From: Avimuribaculum sp964395975
GTDB taxonomy: Bacteria > Bacteroidota > Bacteroidia > Bacteroidales > Muribaculaceae
Assembly: GCA_964395975.1 (NCBI GenBank)
Contig: CAYNBZ010000003.1
Span: 1-64,000, forward strand
Direction: 5' to 3'
DNA length: 64,000 nucleotides
This document shows, in pieces, positions 33,962-42,816 of this stretch (position 1 is its first letter; every line of letters begins with the position of its first letter). The position numbers and the translations under genes are program-made. Under the pieces are notes generated by a model. That model searched no databases, was not told the origin of the DNA, and saw nothing but the letters and a program-made list of their open reading frames with translations.

Positions 33962-35650
33962 CTATATCAAAGCAAGTATTAAAATCTGCGCAGCGATAAC
34001 CCGTAAAAACATCGTCAATGGATATACTGTCGAATAAGCCACAGCCGGAGCATCGTTATTAGCAGTCTTATTACCATAAGCAAGTGCCGGTGGATCGGTA
34101 TAACTACCCGACAGCAGACCCATTATGGAAAAATAATTGAGTTTGTATTTGCCTCGGGCAATAATTCCCACTATCAACAATGGAATGAACGTTATCAAGA
34201 AGCCATAAAGTACCCATTGCAAACCGGTAGCATTAAACACCGTCGCCGCAAAATCCCCTCCGGCAGCAATTCCCACAGATGCAAGAAACAGACAGATACC
34301 GATTTCGCGCAAAAGCAAACTTGCAGCCGATGATGTATATGTAACTAATTTTACTTTATAACCGAAGCAACTGATGAGGATAGCCACGATCAGCGGACCA
34401 CCGGCCAAACCCAATTTCATAGGCACCGACATACCGGGGAACGAAAGAGGAATAGATCCCAACACAATGCCAAGCAATATACCAATAAACATGGTAAACA
34501 TATTCGGTTGATTGAGACGTTTCACCGAATTTCCCAAACGTTCGGCAAGGCGGTTGATGTCGTTGATATTACCTACTACTGTGATGCGGTCGCCAATCTG
34601 CAAAGCAAGATTCGGACTCGCAAGCAAGTCAACACCGGCACGGTTGACGCGTGTGGCATTCAACTTGTAACCCATATGCAATCGAAGCGACCCGATTTTG
34701 CGACCCGAATATTCGCTTTTGGTTACCAAAATACGGCGGGAAACTACCGGTCCAGGATTTGTTTCCCAATCTACATCTACCTTATGCCCGATTATCGATT
34801 CATATACATATTCATCTTGTTCCGATATCACAATGAGCAATAAGTCATCTTTTTCTATAACGGTATCCGACTTGGGAATGACGATTTCATCACTGTTAGC
34901 TTTCTTCATTCGTGAAATAACATAATTGCGATCGATAACATCGTGTAACTGTTTTACCGTTTGATTGTATATCAGCTCATTGGTTACCCTAAACGTTACC
35001 ACATGCGGCTTGAGTTGGCTCTGCTCGTTTTCTTCGGCAACGCTTTTTTGCTCATCGTCAAGACTTATGCGAAATATGACCTTAATCAGTATCATCGACA
35101 AAATGATACCAAGCACCCCAAGCGGATAAGCGGCTGCATATCCCATGGCCATACCTTTAATGCCTTCGGCTGTTGTGGCTGATGCACCCCACACTTCGGT
35201 AAGCGTCTGCTGCGCTGCACCGAGTCCGGGGGTATTGGTTACTGCACCCGAAAGCACGCCTACCAAGTTGGACACGCTGATATTTCCACATCCAAAATAA
35301 ATGGCAAGAGCTACTACTATGTTCAAGAATATAATCAATACTGCAAGTCCATTAAGAATAAGTCCTCCTTTTTTGAACGAAGAAAAGAAACCGGGACCGA
35401 CTTGCAAACCAATAGAAAAAATGAACAAAATAAGTCCAAACTCCCTAACAAAATGAAGAATTTCGGGGTTTACCGTCAACTGGAAATGACCAACAAGGAT
35501 ACCCACGAAAAGAACGAAAGTGACTCCAAGCGAGACACCAAAAATCTTAATTTTCCCTAATATGACACCAAACGCTATCACAAGCGAGTATAAAAAAATG
35601 GCATGAGCGATAGAATTGTTGTCGGTTATTAGTTCAGCAAGCCAACTCAT
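33962..35650 (-). CDS. AspT/YidE/YbjL-type transporter
   Basis: The 562-residue membrane protein has two hydrophobic AspT-YidE-YbjL duplication halves, each with about five helices, flanking two TrkA-C (RCK-C) domains around residues 200-370. The second half has a glycine-rich SVGIAAGGDF segment and the GLLSGSYTDPPAL block. The family includes aspartate:alanine exchangers, but the substrate here is unknown. ATG 35650 was chosen over a GTG at 35689. A TAATTTTG -7 box lies at 35689-35696 on the minus strand. Confidence 0.86.
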   Translation of the reverse strand: MSWLAELITDNNSIAHAIFLYSLVIAFGVILGKIKIFGVSLGVTFVLFVGILVGHFQLTVNPEILHFVREFGLILFIFSIGLQVGPGFFSSFKKGGLILNGLAVLIIFLNIVVALAIYFGCGNISVSNLVGVLSGAVTNTPGLGAAQQTLTEVWGASATTAEGIKGMAMGYAAAYPLGVLGIILSMILIKVIFRISLDDEQKSVAEENEQSQLKPHVVTFRVTNELIYNQTVKQLHDVIDRNYVISRMKKANSDEIVIPKSDTVIEKDDLLLIVISEQDEYVYESIIGHKVDVDWETNPGPVVSRRILVTKSEYSGRKIGSLRLHMGYKLNATRVNRAGVDLLASPNLALQIGDRITVVGNINDINRLAERLGNSVKRLNQPNMFTMFIGILLGIVLGSIPLSFPGMSVPMKLGLAGGPLIVAILISCFGYKVKLVTYTSSAASLLLREIGICLFLASVGIAAGGDFAATVFNATGLQWVLYGFLITFIPLLIVGIIARGKYKLNYFSIMGLLSGSYTDPPALAYGNKTANNDAPAVAYSTVYPLTMFLRVIAAQILILALI

Positions 35651-35688
35651 AAAGTGATTGAAAATGTTATTCGTTTTTAGAATTGGCA

Positions 35689-35722
35689 CAAAATTAGTGT
35701 TTTATTCCCAATATCTGACAAA
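35689..35722 (-). promoter_or_regulatory. Promoter of the AspT-type transporter gene
   Basis: TAATTTTG (complement of 35689-35696) and TTTG (complement of 35719-35722) are 22 nt apart, slightly wider than ideal. The leader would be about 30-40 nt. Confidence 0.45.
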
Positions 35723-35911
35723 TACTGCCATTTTTTTCCCATTTTTTGCAATTGCAACCAATGCTGCATATTTGCTTTCAAATTAAAAGGTCGATTTATT
35801 TTCTTTCTATACAAGATGTTATATGCAAAACAATCGCCTTACATCCATCAATTTTTGCCACTACGAATAAAAATCTCAACTTTGTTTCCACACCTCAAGA
35901 TACATGCACTA

Positions 35912-37354
35912 TCAAGCATCAAAATTAGTGGACAATATGCTTTTGTCAACCCTTATCCACCGGCCACGCACAAGTCGGATGAGGAAAATAATGCCGCGGA
36001 AGCACAATTCCACACACATGGCAATCCACACGCCCTTTAATCCCATTATCGGGGCAAGCCATGCTGCCAACGTAATCCGCACAGCCCATATACTGAAAAA
36101 ATTCATTATGCTCGGGACAATGGTGCTGCCTGCTCCGACAAATACTCCATAAGCCACAATGGCTGCTGCAAACATCGGTTCGGCAAACGCCTCAATACGT
36201 AAAGCCATCACACCAAGTTCCCTGATTTCTTCTACCGGAGTCATTATACCTATTATCTGCGGTGCTCCAATATACATTGCCACTCCCATTACTCCCATCA
36301 CAACCATGCCCATCACTACGGTGATGTAAGCAAAACGCCGTGTAAGGTCAAACCTTCTCGCTCCTATACTTTGCCCGACAAGAGTGGTGGCAGCATCTCC
36401 GATACCATAACCGGGCATATAACACAGGCTTTCGGCTGTTATGGCAAACGAATTGGCTGCAATGGCAAAAATGCCAAGTGGAGCCACTATCACCGTGCTT
36501 ATGATTTGCGCACCACATATCACGGCGTGTTCAAGCCCCATTGGCATCCCTATGCGTATGGCCTTGAGCAATGTGGCCTTCCGTGGTATGAAACTTCCGC
36601 TATCGGCACGAAGGTTAAGCATGGGAGAACGGCTGCACATATACCACATCATGATGGATGCCGTAACCGTTTCGGCAAGCACGGTGCCAAGTATGGCTCC
36701 TTCCACCCCAAGTCCTGCTCCGGGCATTGTCACAGTTGTGCCGAATATTGTCACAGGCCTTGTCTCGAAAATCAAGAAATAATTGAAAATCACATCAAGA
36801 ATGCACATCAGCACGTTGAGTATGCTTGGCACACGCATATTGCCGCTGCACCTTAACATACCACTTGCAAGGAAATTCAATTGCAACACCGGCAAAAACA
36901 TGGAATACACAAAAAAATATATCGACGCGTCGCTTCGTATGGCAGGGTCGCCGCCAAGCCATTCGGGCAAATAGTTGCTGATGCCGACACCTATGGCTGC
37001 CATCATACACCCGAACAGCAAAACCGATATAATCGACTGCCTCAACACATCTCGTGCATGCTTTATGTCACCTGCACCGATAGCGTGTGCCACTTGCACC
37101 GAAAATCCCGTAGCCACAGCCCCGCACAATCCGCTGAAAAGCCATGTGGTGGTTGACATCAGTCCTATCGATGCGGCAGGATTTGCGCCAAGGCTGCCCA
37201 CCATCGACGCATCAATATACTGCATCGCTATAGAGGAAAATTGAGCCAATATGGATGGCACACTAAGTTGCACTGTGAGCCACATTTGTTGCCTCAGCGT
37301 CATAGGTTTCCCTTCCCTTATGAGGGCGAGAAGCCCGTCGCTGCTATTTGTCAC
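35912..37354 (-). CDS. MATE family efflux transporter
   Basis: MATE proteins export cationic drugs or metabolites using Na+ or H+ gradients. The sequence has 12 membrane segments in two repeats and the family pattern (QYIDASMVGSLGANPAASIGL in the first half; YGIGDAATTLVGQSIGARR in the second). GTG 37354 was chosen because it begins just before the conserved NSSDGLLALIREGKP and avoids overlap; ATG 37423 would overlap the upstream DUF418 gene by 55 nt. Only the start is uncertain. It is cotranscribed with DUF418. Confidence 0.9.
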   Translation of the reverse strand: MTNSSDGLLALIREGKPMTLRQQMWLTVQLSVPSILAQFSSIAMQYIDASMVGSLGANPAASIGLMSTTTWLFSGLCGAVATGFSVQVAHAIGAGDIKHARDVLRQSIISVLLFGCMMAAIGVGISNYLPEWLGGDPAIRSDASIYFFVYSMFLPVLQLNFLASGMLRCSGNMRVPSILNVLMCILDVIFNYFLIFETRPVTIFGTTVTMPGAGLGVEGAILGTVLAETVTASIMMWYMCSRSPMLNLRADSGSFIPRKATLLKAIRIGMPMGLEHAVICGAQIISTVIVAPLGIFAIAANSFAITAESLCYMPGYGIGDAATTLVGQSIGARRFDLTRRFAYITVVMGMVVMGVMGVAMYIGAPQIIGIMTPVEEIRELGVMALRIEAFAEPMFAAAIVAYGVFVGAGSTIVPSIMNFFSIWAVRITLAAWLAPIMGLKGVWIAMCVELCFRGIIFLIRLVRGRWIRVDKSILSTNFDA

Positions 37355-37368
37355 GGCTTTCCCCACAC

Positions 37369-38601
37369 CTATTTCTTTTTTAATGAAAACACACGCCCGT
37401 ATGTAACCATTCGCCATAACCATTCAAGAGGTCCGAACCGAAACCGGCACAACCATAACCGGCACAATATGGCCTCAATGGCATAAACGACAAGAGCTAT
37501 GGCAAGTACATACACAAGTCCGATATCGGCACCAAGCCCAAATCCTATGCCATAAAACAGTAACATACCTGCCACCGACTGCCCGATGTAACATGTGAGA
37601 GCCATCCGTCCAGGTGCTGCAAGCAACCTGAACAAGCTACAATCTTTAATCCGCAAATATATAAGGCACATCGTCGCCACATAAGCAAATCCCACAGGGT
37701 ACACACTTGCCAGATACAAGACCGAATGCCACGCATTTCCCAACGGATGACCATTCACGGCACTCCATGCATAAACGCACGATAGCGGCAAACCGGCAAT
37801 CAGTCCTATGGCAGAAATCCTGTTTAGCCAAGGTCGGAATTCTTCAAGACGGGCATAAAGACGATTACGCCCGATGCAATATCCTATAAGGAACAATCCG
37901 AATACTTTGAAGTATCGGTTGCCATCGACAAATTCCTGCACACGCACCAATGCTCCCTGCACGAGAAACTCATAAACGCCTCTGTAATCGGCTGCATCGC
38001 GCAACCAGTAGGCAAAATTACCATCATTGATGCCATATTTTGCACAGTAATATTGCTGCAACTCTATCACCGGTGCCGACAAGTATATACCTGCCAATTG
38101 TGTTACGGTATCGACAACCACAGGCAATAGCAACATTGCCAATGCCCACAAGAGCAACGTGCGATTTGAAGATTTCCCAAACAATGGCAACAACATCCCC
38201 ATCAGTGCATAAAGCATGAGTATATCGCCGCTCCACAAAAACATCAAGTGCAAGAAGCCAATAATGGCAAGCGACACCATACGGCGGTAAAATATGCTCA
38301 ACCCATTGGCACCCCTGCGCATGGCGTTTGTAATAATTATCGAAAACCCGATACCGAAAAGCAATGAAAAAATTGTATAGAATTTCCCGTCAACAAAAAT
38401 GTATAGAATATACTTCGCCACACCGTCAATCGCAGCCGTAGGCATCGATGATGCCGCATCATCATGCAGAAAAGTATAAAGAGAAAATTCGGGAAAGTTG
38501 GCAAGTGCTATTCCCATCAGGGCAAAACCCCTCAATATATCGAGAATGGCAAAACGTTCAGACGCTCCTACCGGCATTGCCATGCTATTACCGTGCATCA
38601 T
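37369..38601 (-). CDS. DUF418 domain membrane protein
   Basis: The 410-residue integral membrane protein starts with the conserved SERFAILDILRGFALMGI, the DUF418 hallmark. It has about ten membrane segments and ends with a GPLEWLWR block (from C-terminal LCRFRFGPLEWLWRM). Function is unknown. A TACATTTG -7 box lies at 38634-38641 on the minus strand. ATG 38601 was chosen over the longer frame, which runs through the promoter. It is followed directly by the MATE gene. Confidence 0.88.
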   Translation of the reverse strand: MMHGNSMAMPVGASERFAILDILRGFALMGIALANFPEFSLYTFLHDDAASSMPTAAIDGVAKYILYIFVDGKFYTIFSLLFGIGFSIIITNAMRRGANGLSIFYRRMVSLAIIGFLHLMFLWSGDILMLYALMGMLLPLFGKSSNRTLLLWALAMLLLPVVVDTVTQLAGIYLSAPVIELQQYYCAKYGINDGNFAYWLRDAADYRGVYEFLVQGALVRVQEFVDGNRYFKVFGLFLIGYCIGRNRLYARLEEFRPWLNRISAIGLIAGLPLSCVYAWSAVNGHPLGNAWHSVLYLASVYPVGFAYVATMCLIYLRIKDCSLFRLLAAPGRMALTCYIGQSVAGMLLFYGIGFGLGADIGLVYVLAIALVVYAIEAILCRLWLCRFRFGPLEWLWRMVTYGRVFSLKKK

Positions 38602-38633
38602 ATAAAATTTATAAATATTGTTGTCTTGGACTG

Positions 38634-38641
38634 CAAATGTA
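38634..38641 (-). promoter_or_regulatory. -7 box for the DUF418-MATE pair
   Basis: TACATTTG followed by C lies 32 nt before ATG 38601 on the minus strand. A TTTG is present but at 25 nt, wider than consensus. Confidence 0.4.
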
Positions 38642-38709
38642 CGACTATTTACGGCAATGTCGATAACAAAATTAACGGCAAACATTACCCCGATTACAGA
38701 ATCAATCGG

Positions 38710-39309
38710 CTAAACAACATTCAATCCCGCATCACGCAGCATTTCGCGATATGCCGCAGCTTTCTTTTCAAGCGCAAGCGGATAAGCCCGTGAAGTTGAA
38801 GGCATACGATATAACCTCACTACTCGCCCTGCAACTTCTGCCACCGAATAATTTCCCACAGAGGGGGCATCAGTTCCCAACTGACCTGCCGCCACCATTG
38901 CAGCCTTTTCTCCTGCCGCAGCAACGACTGTTATTGTGGGATAGCCACATAATATCCCGACGATATCCGTTGGCTCGACAATGTGCAAATACTTGTCGGA
39001 GGCATTATCGCGCTCCCGCACCACGCGGCGGGCCGTATCATACATCGCAATATTCATCCCCACTAAAAATCGCTTGATTTCAGCAAGCTTGAAACCGCCA
39101 TTCGACGTATCAACAAAATGCTCTTTATCTCCAAAAAACACCAACCCCATTACACGCCACATGTCATTTATCTTGTTGGGATAATAGAATGGCATCGACC
39201 ATCTTTCCGGTTTCGGCGGAAAAGTGCCAAGCATCAACACCCTTGCCCCATCGAACAAGAAAGGCTCAAACGGATGTATTTCGATATTCAGGCTGTTTTC
39301 ATTCGTCAT
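38710..39309 (-). CDS. Uracil-DNA glycosylase superfamily protein (HDG-like)
   Basis: The 199-residue protein resembles the mismatch/hypoxanthine-DNA glycosylase branch. Motif 1 is LMLGTFPPKPERW followed by FYYPNKINDMWRVMG, and motif 2 is RMPSTSRAYPLALEKK. Family members remove deaminated bases such as hypoxanthine or uracil from DNA; the exact base is not determined. It probably shares a transcript with the AraC-type regulator and a 60-codon ORF upstream, all joined by small overlaps. Confidence 0.75.
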   Translation of the reverse strand: MTNENSLNIEIHPFEPFLFDGARVLMLGTFPPKPERWSMPFYYPNKINDMWRVMGLVFFGDKEHFVDTSNGGFKLAEIKRFLVGMNIAMYDTARRVVRERDNASDKYLHIVEPTDIVGILCGYPTITVVAAAGEKAAMVAAGQLGTDAPSVGNYSVAEVAGRVVRLYRMPSTSRAYPLALEKKAAAYREMLRDAGLNVV

Positions 39310-39481
39310 TGTAAATAATTATATGTGAATGTACGTTTATGCCACATAGGCACACCATTGCATTTAAAGCTTTTTCCGCCCTCAAAAATAGCTGCAATTG
39401 CCAAACATTACAAGCATAAAAAAGCAAATCTTCATCGATTCTTATAATGCCGTGTGCAGACAGCCATATATATTTCGTCAT
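39299..39481 (-). CDS. Small ORF between the AraC-type and glycosylase genes
   Basis: This 60-codon ORF starts at ATG 39481, overlapping the AraC stop in an ATGA junction, and ends 11 nt inside the glycosylase start. I do not recognise the product. The paired overlaps suggest coupling, but composition does not clearly favour coding, so it may be spurious. Confidence 0.3.
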   Translation of the reverse strand: MTKYIWLSAHGIIRIDEDLLFYACNVWQLQLFLRAEKALNAMVCLCGINVHSHIIIYNDE

Positions 39482-40380
39482 GGCATTCGCAAATGCTTGC
39501 GATATGCCGTCGGTGACATGCCGAAATGCTTACGGCAATACTTGCCAAAGAATGAAATATTGGGGAAGTTGAGCAAATCGGCAATCTCTTTTATCGATTT
39601 GTCGGAATTTTTAAGATAATAACGAATATCCACAAGCACATATTCATAAATCCAATCCAACGCAGTCCTACCACTCACTTGTTTGCATACAGCCGACAAA
39701 TATTTGGGCGTGATACACAGTTTGTCGGCATACCATGAAACAGTACGTGGTTTTATAGGCATATCGACAAGCAAGTTTATAAACCGTTTGAACAATACCT
39801 CACTTTGTTTTACAGTTTTTGAACCGTGCGAAATCGTATCATCGTCTTCATTTGCGAGCAATTCATAAATTATTGCCTTTATTATTGAACCTATTATTTC
39901 CTTTTGGTACAACTTATTATGGTCACTTTTGATTTTTATTTTAAGTATGTCACCATAAAGTCTGAACATCATTAATTTCTCCTCACTGTCTATATGTATT
40001 ATCGGAAATTCTGCAAGACGCAAAGCCCTTTCCCAAAACACGTTCTGAGAAAAATTCTCTACAACTACTCTCTGTGAAATAAATAAAACACTTCCGACGA
40101 AATCAGGACTTATTATACAGTTTGTTATAAGTGTGTTCGGACGGCATAATAATATATCCTGAGATGCAATTGTATAAGTTTTTGTATTTATCTCCACCTG
40201 CAACTTGCCTTTGACACAAGTAACTATGCCATAAACATCGATTCTTATCGTCCCGTCTATGATCGGCAAATCTCTTATATCTTGGTGAAAAGCTATATCA
40301 TCATCCTTATAATCCATTTCCTGAAGATTCTGTATTTGGTCTAAACCGACCTCATAAATATTTTCTTTCTCTGAATTCAT
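39478..40380 (-). CDS. AraC family transcriptional regulator
   Basis: The 300-residue regulator has an N-terminal sensing domain (about 1-190) and a C-terminal pair of helix-turn-helix motifs (about 200-300). The latter includes WYADKLCITPKYLSAVCKQVSG and the conserved IKEIADLLNFPNISFFGKYCRKHFGMSPTAYRK end. It is divergent from the methylmalonyl-CoA decarboxylase operon across a 343-nt region, making that operon a possible target. The -7 box TACGTTTG lies at 40405-40412 on the minus strand. Confidence 0.92.
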   Translation of the reverse strand: MNSEKENIYEVGLDQIQNLQEMDYKDDDIAFHQDIRDLPIIDGTIRIDVYGIVTCVKGKLQVEINTKTYTIASQDILLCRPNTLITNCIISPDFVGSVLFISQRVVVENFSQNVFWERALRLAEFPIIHIDSEEKLMMFRLYGDILKIKIKSDHNKLYQKEIIGSIIKAIIYELLANEDDDTISHGSKTVKQSEVLFKRFINLLVDMPIKPRTVSWYADKLCITPKYLSAVCKQVSGRTALDWIYEYVLVDIRYYLKNSDKSIKEIADLLNFPNISFFGKYCRKHFGMSPTAYRKHLRMP

Positions 40381-40404
40381 AATATGCTATTCTTTTTTAC
40401 GTCA

Positions 40405-40412
40405 CAAACGTA
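40405..40412 (-). promoter_or_regulatory. -7 box of the AraC gene
   Basis: The minus strand reads TACGTTTG, 24 nt before ATG 40380. No good -33 box is present. Confidence 0.45.
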
Positions 40413-40627
40413 GTCCATTAAAATAGAAAAATATATTTCTAAAACTCATAATTTATAGTATATAAATCTTATTTATAACCTATGAAATATCCATATTATA
40501 GTATTTTAGAACACTACATTTAATCTGTTTCCCTGCAATAAAGATTCATTGCCTATGTGCCTTTACGTGGCAAATATCCCAAACTCACAACTAAAAAATC
40601 ATCCCTGAAACACCGTTAAATTTCTTT

Positions 40628-40658
40628 TTTGATAATTGGCATTTTTACATTACTTTTG
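40628..40658 (+). promoter_or_regulatory. Promoter of the methylmalonyl-CoA operon
   Basis: TTTG (40628-40631), 19 nt and TACTTTTG (40651-40658) match the Bacteroides consensus. The leader is about 60 nt. CACACGTGTG follows immediately at the expected start site. Confidence 0.65.
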
Positions 40659-40668
40659 CACACGTGTG
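40659..40668 (+). promoter_or_regulatory. Palindrome at the mce transcription start
   Basis: CACACGTGTG is a perfect 10-bp palindrome directly after the -7 box, positioned as a possible operator. Confidence 0.35.
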
Positions 40669-40723
40669 TATGTACATAATCAGGCACACAAACATCAATT
40701 ATTTAACCTAATTATCAAACTAT

Positions 40724-41143
40724 ATGGATATTTCGCATATCGAACACATTGGTATAGCCGTAACAAGCCTTGAAGAAGCCATACCTTTTTATGAGAACAT
40801 ACTCGGAGTAAAATGTTTTGCCATCGAAGAAGTAGCCGACCAGAAGGTGAAGACAGCTTTCTTCAAAATAGGACAGACAAAGATTGAATTGCTTGAAGCG
40901 ACTGCCGAAGACAGTGCCATAGCAAAGTATATCGCATCAAATGGCGGACGTGGTGGAATACAACACATTGCATTTGCAGTGGAAGACGGCGTTGCCAACG
41001 CACTTGCCGAGGCCGAAAGCAAAGGTGTGCGCCTCATCGACAAAGCTCCGCGCAAAGGTGCCGAAGGGCTCAACATCGCATTCTTGCACCCGAAATCAAC
41101 TTGCGGCGCACTGATTGAACTCTGCGAGGATCCTAACAAGTAA
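40724..41143 (+). CDS. mce: Methylmalonyl-CoA epimerase
   Basis: The 139-residue glyoxalase-fold enzyme interconverts (R)- and (S)-methylmalonyl-CoA. Two beta-alpha-beta-beta-beta halves are visible, with metal ligands in HIEHIGIAV, QHIAFAVEDG and GALIELCE, and the KIELLEAT strand. It heads the operon mce-mmdA-oadG-like-BCCP-mmdB, which routes succinate to propionate with sodium export. The mutase gene is not in the window. Confidence 0.96.
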   Translation: MDISHIEHIGIAVTSLEEAIPFYENILGVKCFAIEEVADQKVKTAFFKIGQTKIELLEATAEDSAIAKYIASNGGRGGIQHIAFAVEDGVANALAEAESKGVRLIDKAPRKGAEGLNIAFLHPKSTCGALIELCEDPNK

Positions 41144-41177
41144 TCTCGTTTATACACAAACATTTATAACTTTACGT

Positions 41178-42791
41178 ATGAGCACTCAACTCGAAAAAGT
41201 ACAAGAGCTGATAAGGTTTCGTGAAGAAGCCCGTTTGGGTGGTGGCGAAAAAGCCATCCAGAAGCAGCATGAGAAAGGTAAATACACTGCTCGTGAACGC
41301 ATTGCGCAACTCGTTGATGAGGGCAGTTTTGAAGAACTCGATATGTTTGTGCGCCATCGTTGCACCAACTTCGGACAAGAAAAGAAATCATTCCCGGGCG
41401 ATGGTGTAGTAACCGGCTACGGTACCATCGAAGGTCGGCTTGTATATGTGTTTGCACAAGACTTCACCGTGTTTGGTGGCTCGTTGTCCGAGACCATGGC
41501 ATTAAAGATATGCAAAATCATGGACATGGCAATGAAGATGGGCGCACCGATTATCGGTCTTAACGACTCCGGCGGCGCACGCATCCAAGAAGGTATAAAT
41601 GCTTTGGGCGGATATGCCGAAATTTTCCAGCGCAATATTCTTGCATCGGGCGTAGTGCCTCAGATTTCAGCAATTCTCGGCCCGTGTGCCGGTGGTGCCG
41701 TCTATTCCCCGGCATTGACCGATTTTACCATCATGGCAAAGGGCATTTCATATATGTTCCTCACCGGACCAAAGGTGGTAAAGACCGTGACCGGTGAAGA
41801 TGTGACCCAAGAAACACTTGGCGGTGCCGAAGTACACGCATCAAAATCGGGCGTTGCCCATTTTGCAGCCGAAGACGGTGAAGAAGCCATAAAAATCATA
41901 CGCAAGCTCATCAGCTTCATTCCTCAAAACAATCTCGAGGAAACTCCGCTTGTGACTTGCACCGACCCCATCGACCGTCTCGAAGACTCTCTCAACGACA
42001 TCATTCCCGAATATGCCAACGTGGCATACGACATGTATGAAGTAATCGGAGCCATCATCGACAACGGCGAGTTCCTTGAAGTATCGCGCAATTTCGCCAA
42101 AAACATTATCGTCGGCTTTGCACGTTTCAACGGTCAATCAGTAGGTATCGTTGCCAATCAGCCCAAGTGCCTTGCCGGTGTGCTCGACTGCAACGCTTCG
42201 CGCAAAGCAGCACGTTTCGTGCGTTTCTGCGATGCATTCAACATTCCCATCGTGTCGCTCGTAGATGTTCCCGGATTCCTTCCCGGTACCGGACAAGAAT
42301 ACAACGGTGTCATCTTGCACGGGGCTAAACTGCTCTATGCCTATGGCGAAGCAACCGTGCCCAAAGTCACCATTACCCTGCGCAAGAGTTACGGCGGTAG
42401 CCACATCGTGATGAGTTGTAAGCAATTGCGTGGCGACATGAATTATGCCTGGCCGACTGCCGAAATCGCAGTGATGGGTGCTGCCGGTGCTGCCGAAGTG
42501 CTTTACGCACGTGAGGCAAAAACAGCAAAAGACGCTGCAAAAGCAGCAAAAGATGCCGGCAAGCCCGAAGAAGCAACCAAAATCATGGATGACTTCAAAA
42601 AGTATATCAGCGAAAAAGAAAAAGAATACAACGACTTGTTCTGCAATCCTTACAACGCAGCCAAGTATGGCTACATCGACGATGTAATCGAGCCGCGCAA
42701 CACTCGTTTCCGCATCATCCGGGCTTTGCAACAATTGCAAACCAAGAAGGTGATTAATCCTGTCAAAAAGCACGGTAACATTCCTTTGTAA
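41178..42791 (+). CDS. mmdA: Methylmalonyl-CoA decarboxylase alpha (carboxyltransferase) subunit
   Basis: The subunit transfers the carboxyl group of methylmalonyl-CoA to biotin. The 537-residue protein has the carboxyltransferase core (FPGDGVVTGYGTIEGR, GLNDSGGARIQEG and the FLPGTGQEYNGVI block). About residues 445-470 form a Lys/Ala-rich helical insert that I do not recall in typical MmdA. ATG 41178 was chosen: it matches the MSTQLEKVQELI start and lies 34 nt after mce. Confidence 0.95.
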   Translation: MSTQLEKVQELIRFREEARLGGGEKAIQKQHEKGKYTARERIAQLVDEGSFEELDMFVRHRCTNFGQEKKSFPGDGVVTGYGTIEGRLVYVFAQDFTVFGGSLSETMALKICKIMDMAMKMGAPIIGLNDSGGARIQEGINALGGYAEIFQRNILASGVVPQISAILGPCAGGAVYSPALTDFTIMAKGISYMFLTGPKVVKTVTGEDVTQETLGGAEVHASKSGVAHFAAEDGEEAIKIIRKLISFIPQNNLEETPLVTCTDPIDRLEDSLNDIIPEYANVAYDMYEVIGAIIDNGEFLEVSRNFAKNIIVGFARFNGQSVGIVANQPKCLAGVLDCNASRKAARFVRFCDAFNIPIVSLVDVPGFLPGTGQEYNGVILHGAKLLYAYGEATVPKVTITLRKSYGGSHIVMSCKQLRGDMNYAWPTAEIAVMGAAGAAEVLYAREAKTAKDAAKAAKDAGKPEEATKIMDDFKKYISEKEKEYNDLFCNPYNAAKYGYIDDVIEPRNTRFRIIRALQQLQTKKVINPVKKHGNIPL

Positions 42792-42816
42792 CACACTCTC
42801 AACATAATTATTTAAA

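Larger units (their letters stand above)
40381..40723. other. Divergent control region between AraC and mce
   Basis: These 343 AT-rich bases hold the AraC -7 box (40405-40412, minus), the mce promoter (40628-40658, plus) and a perfect palindrome CACACGTGTG at 40659-40668. No gene is apparent. Confidence 0.6.
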
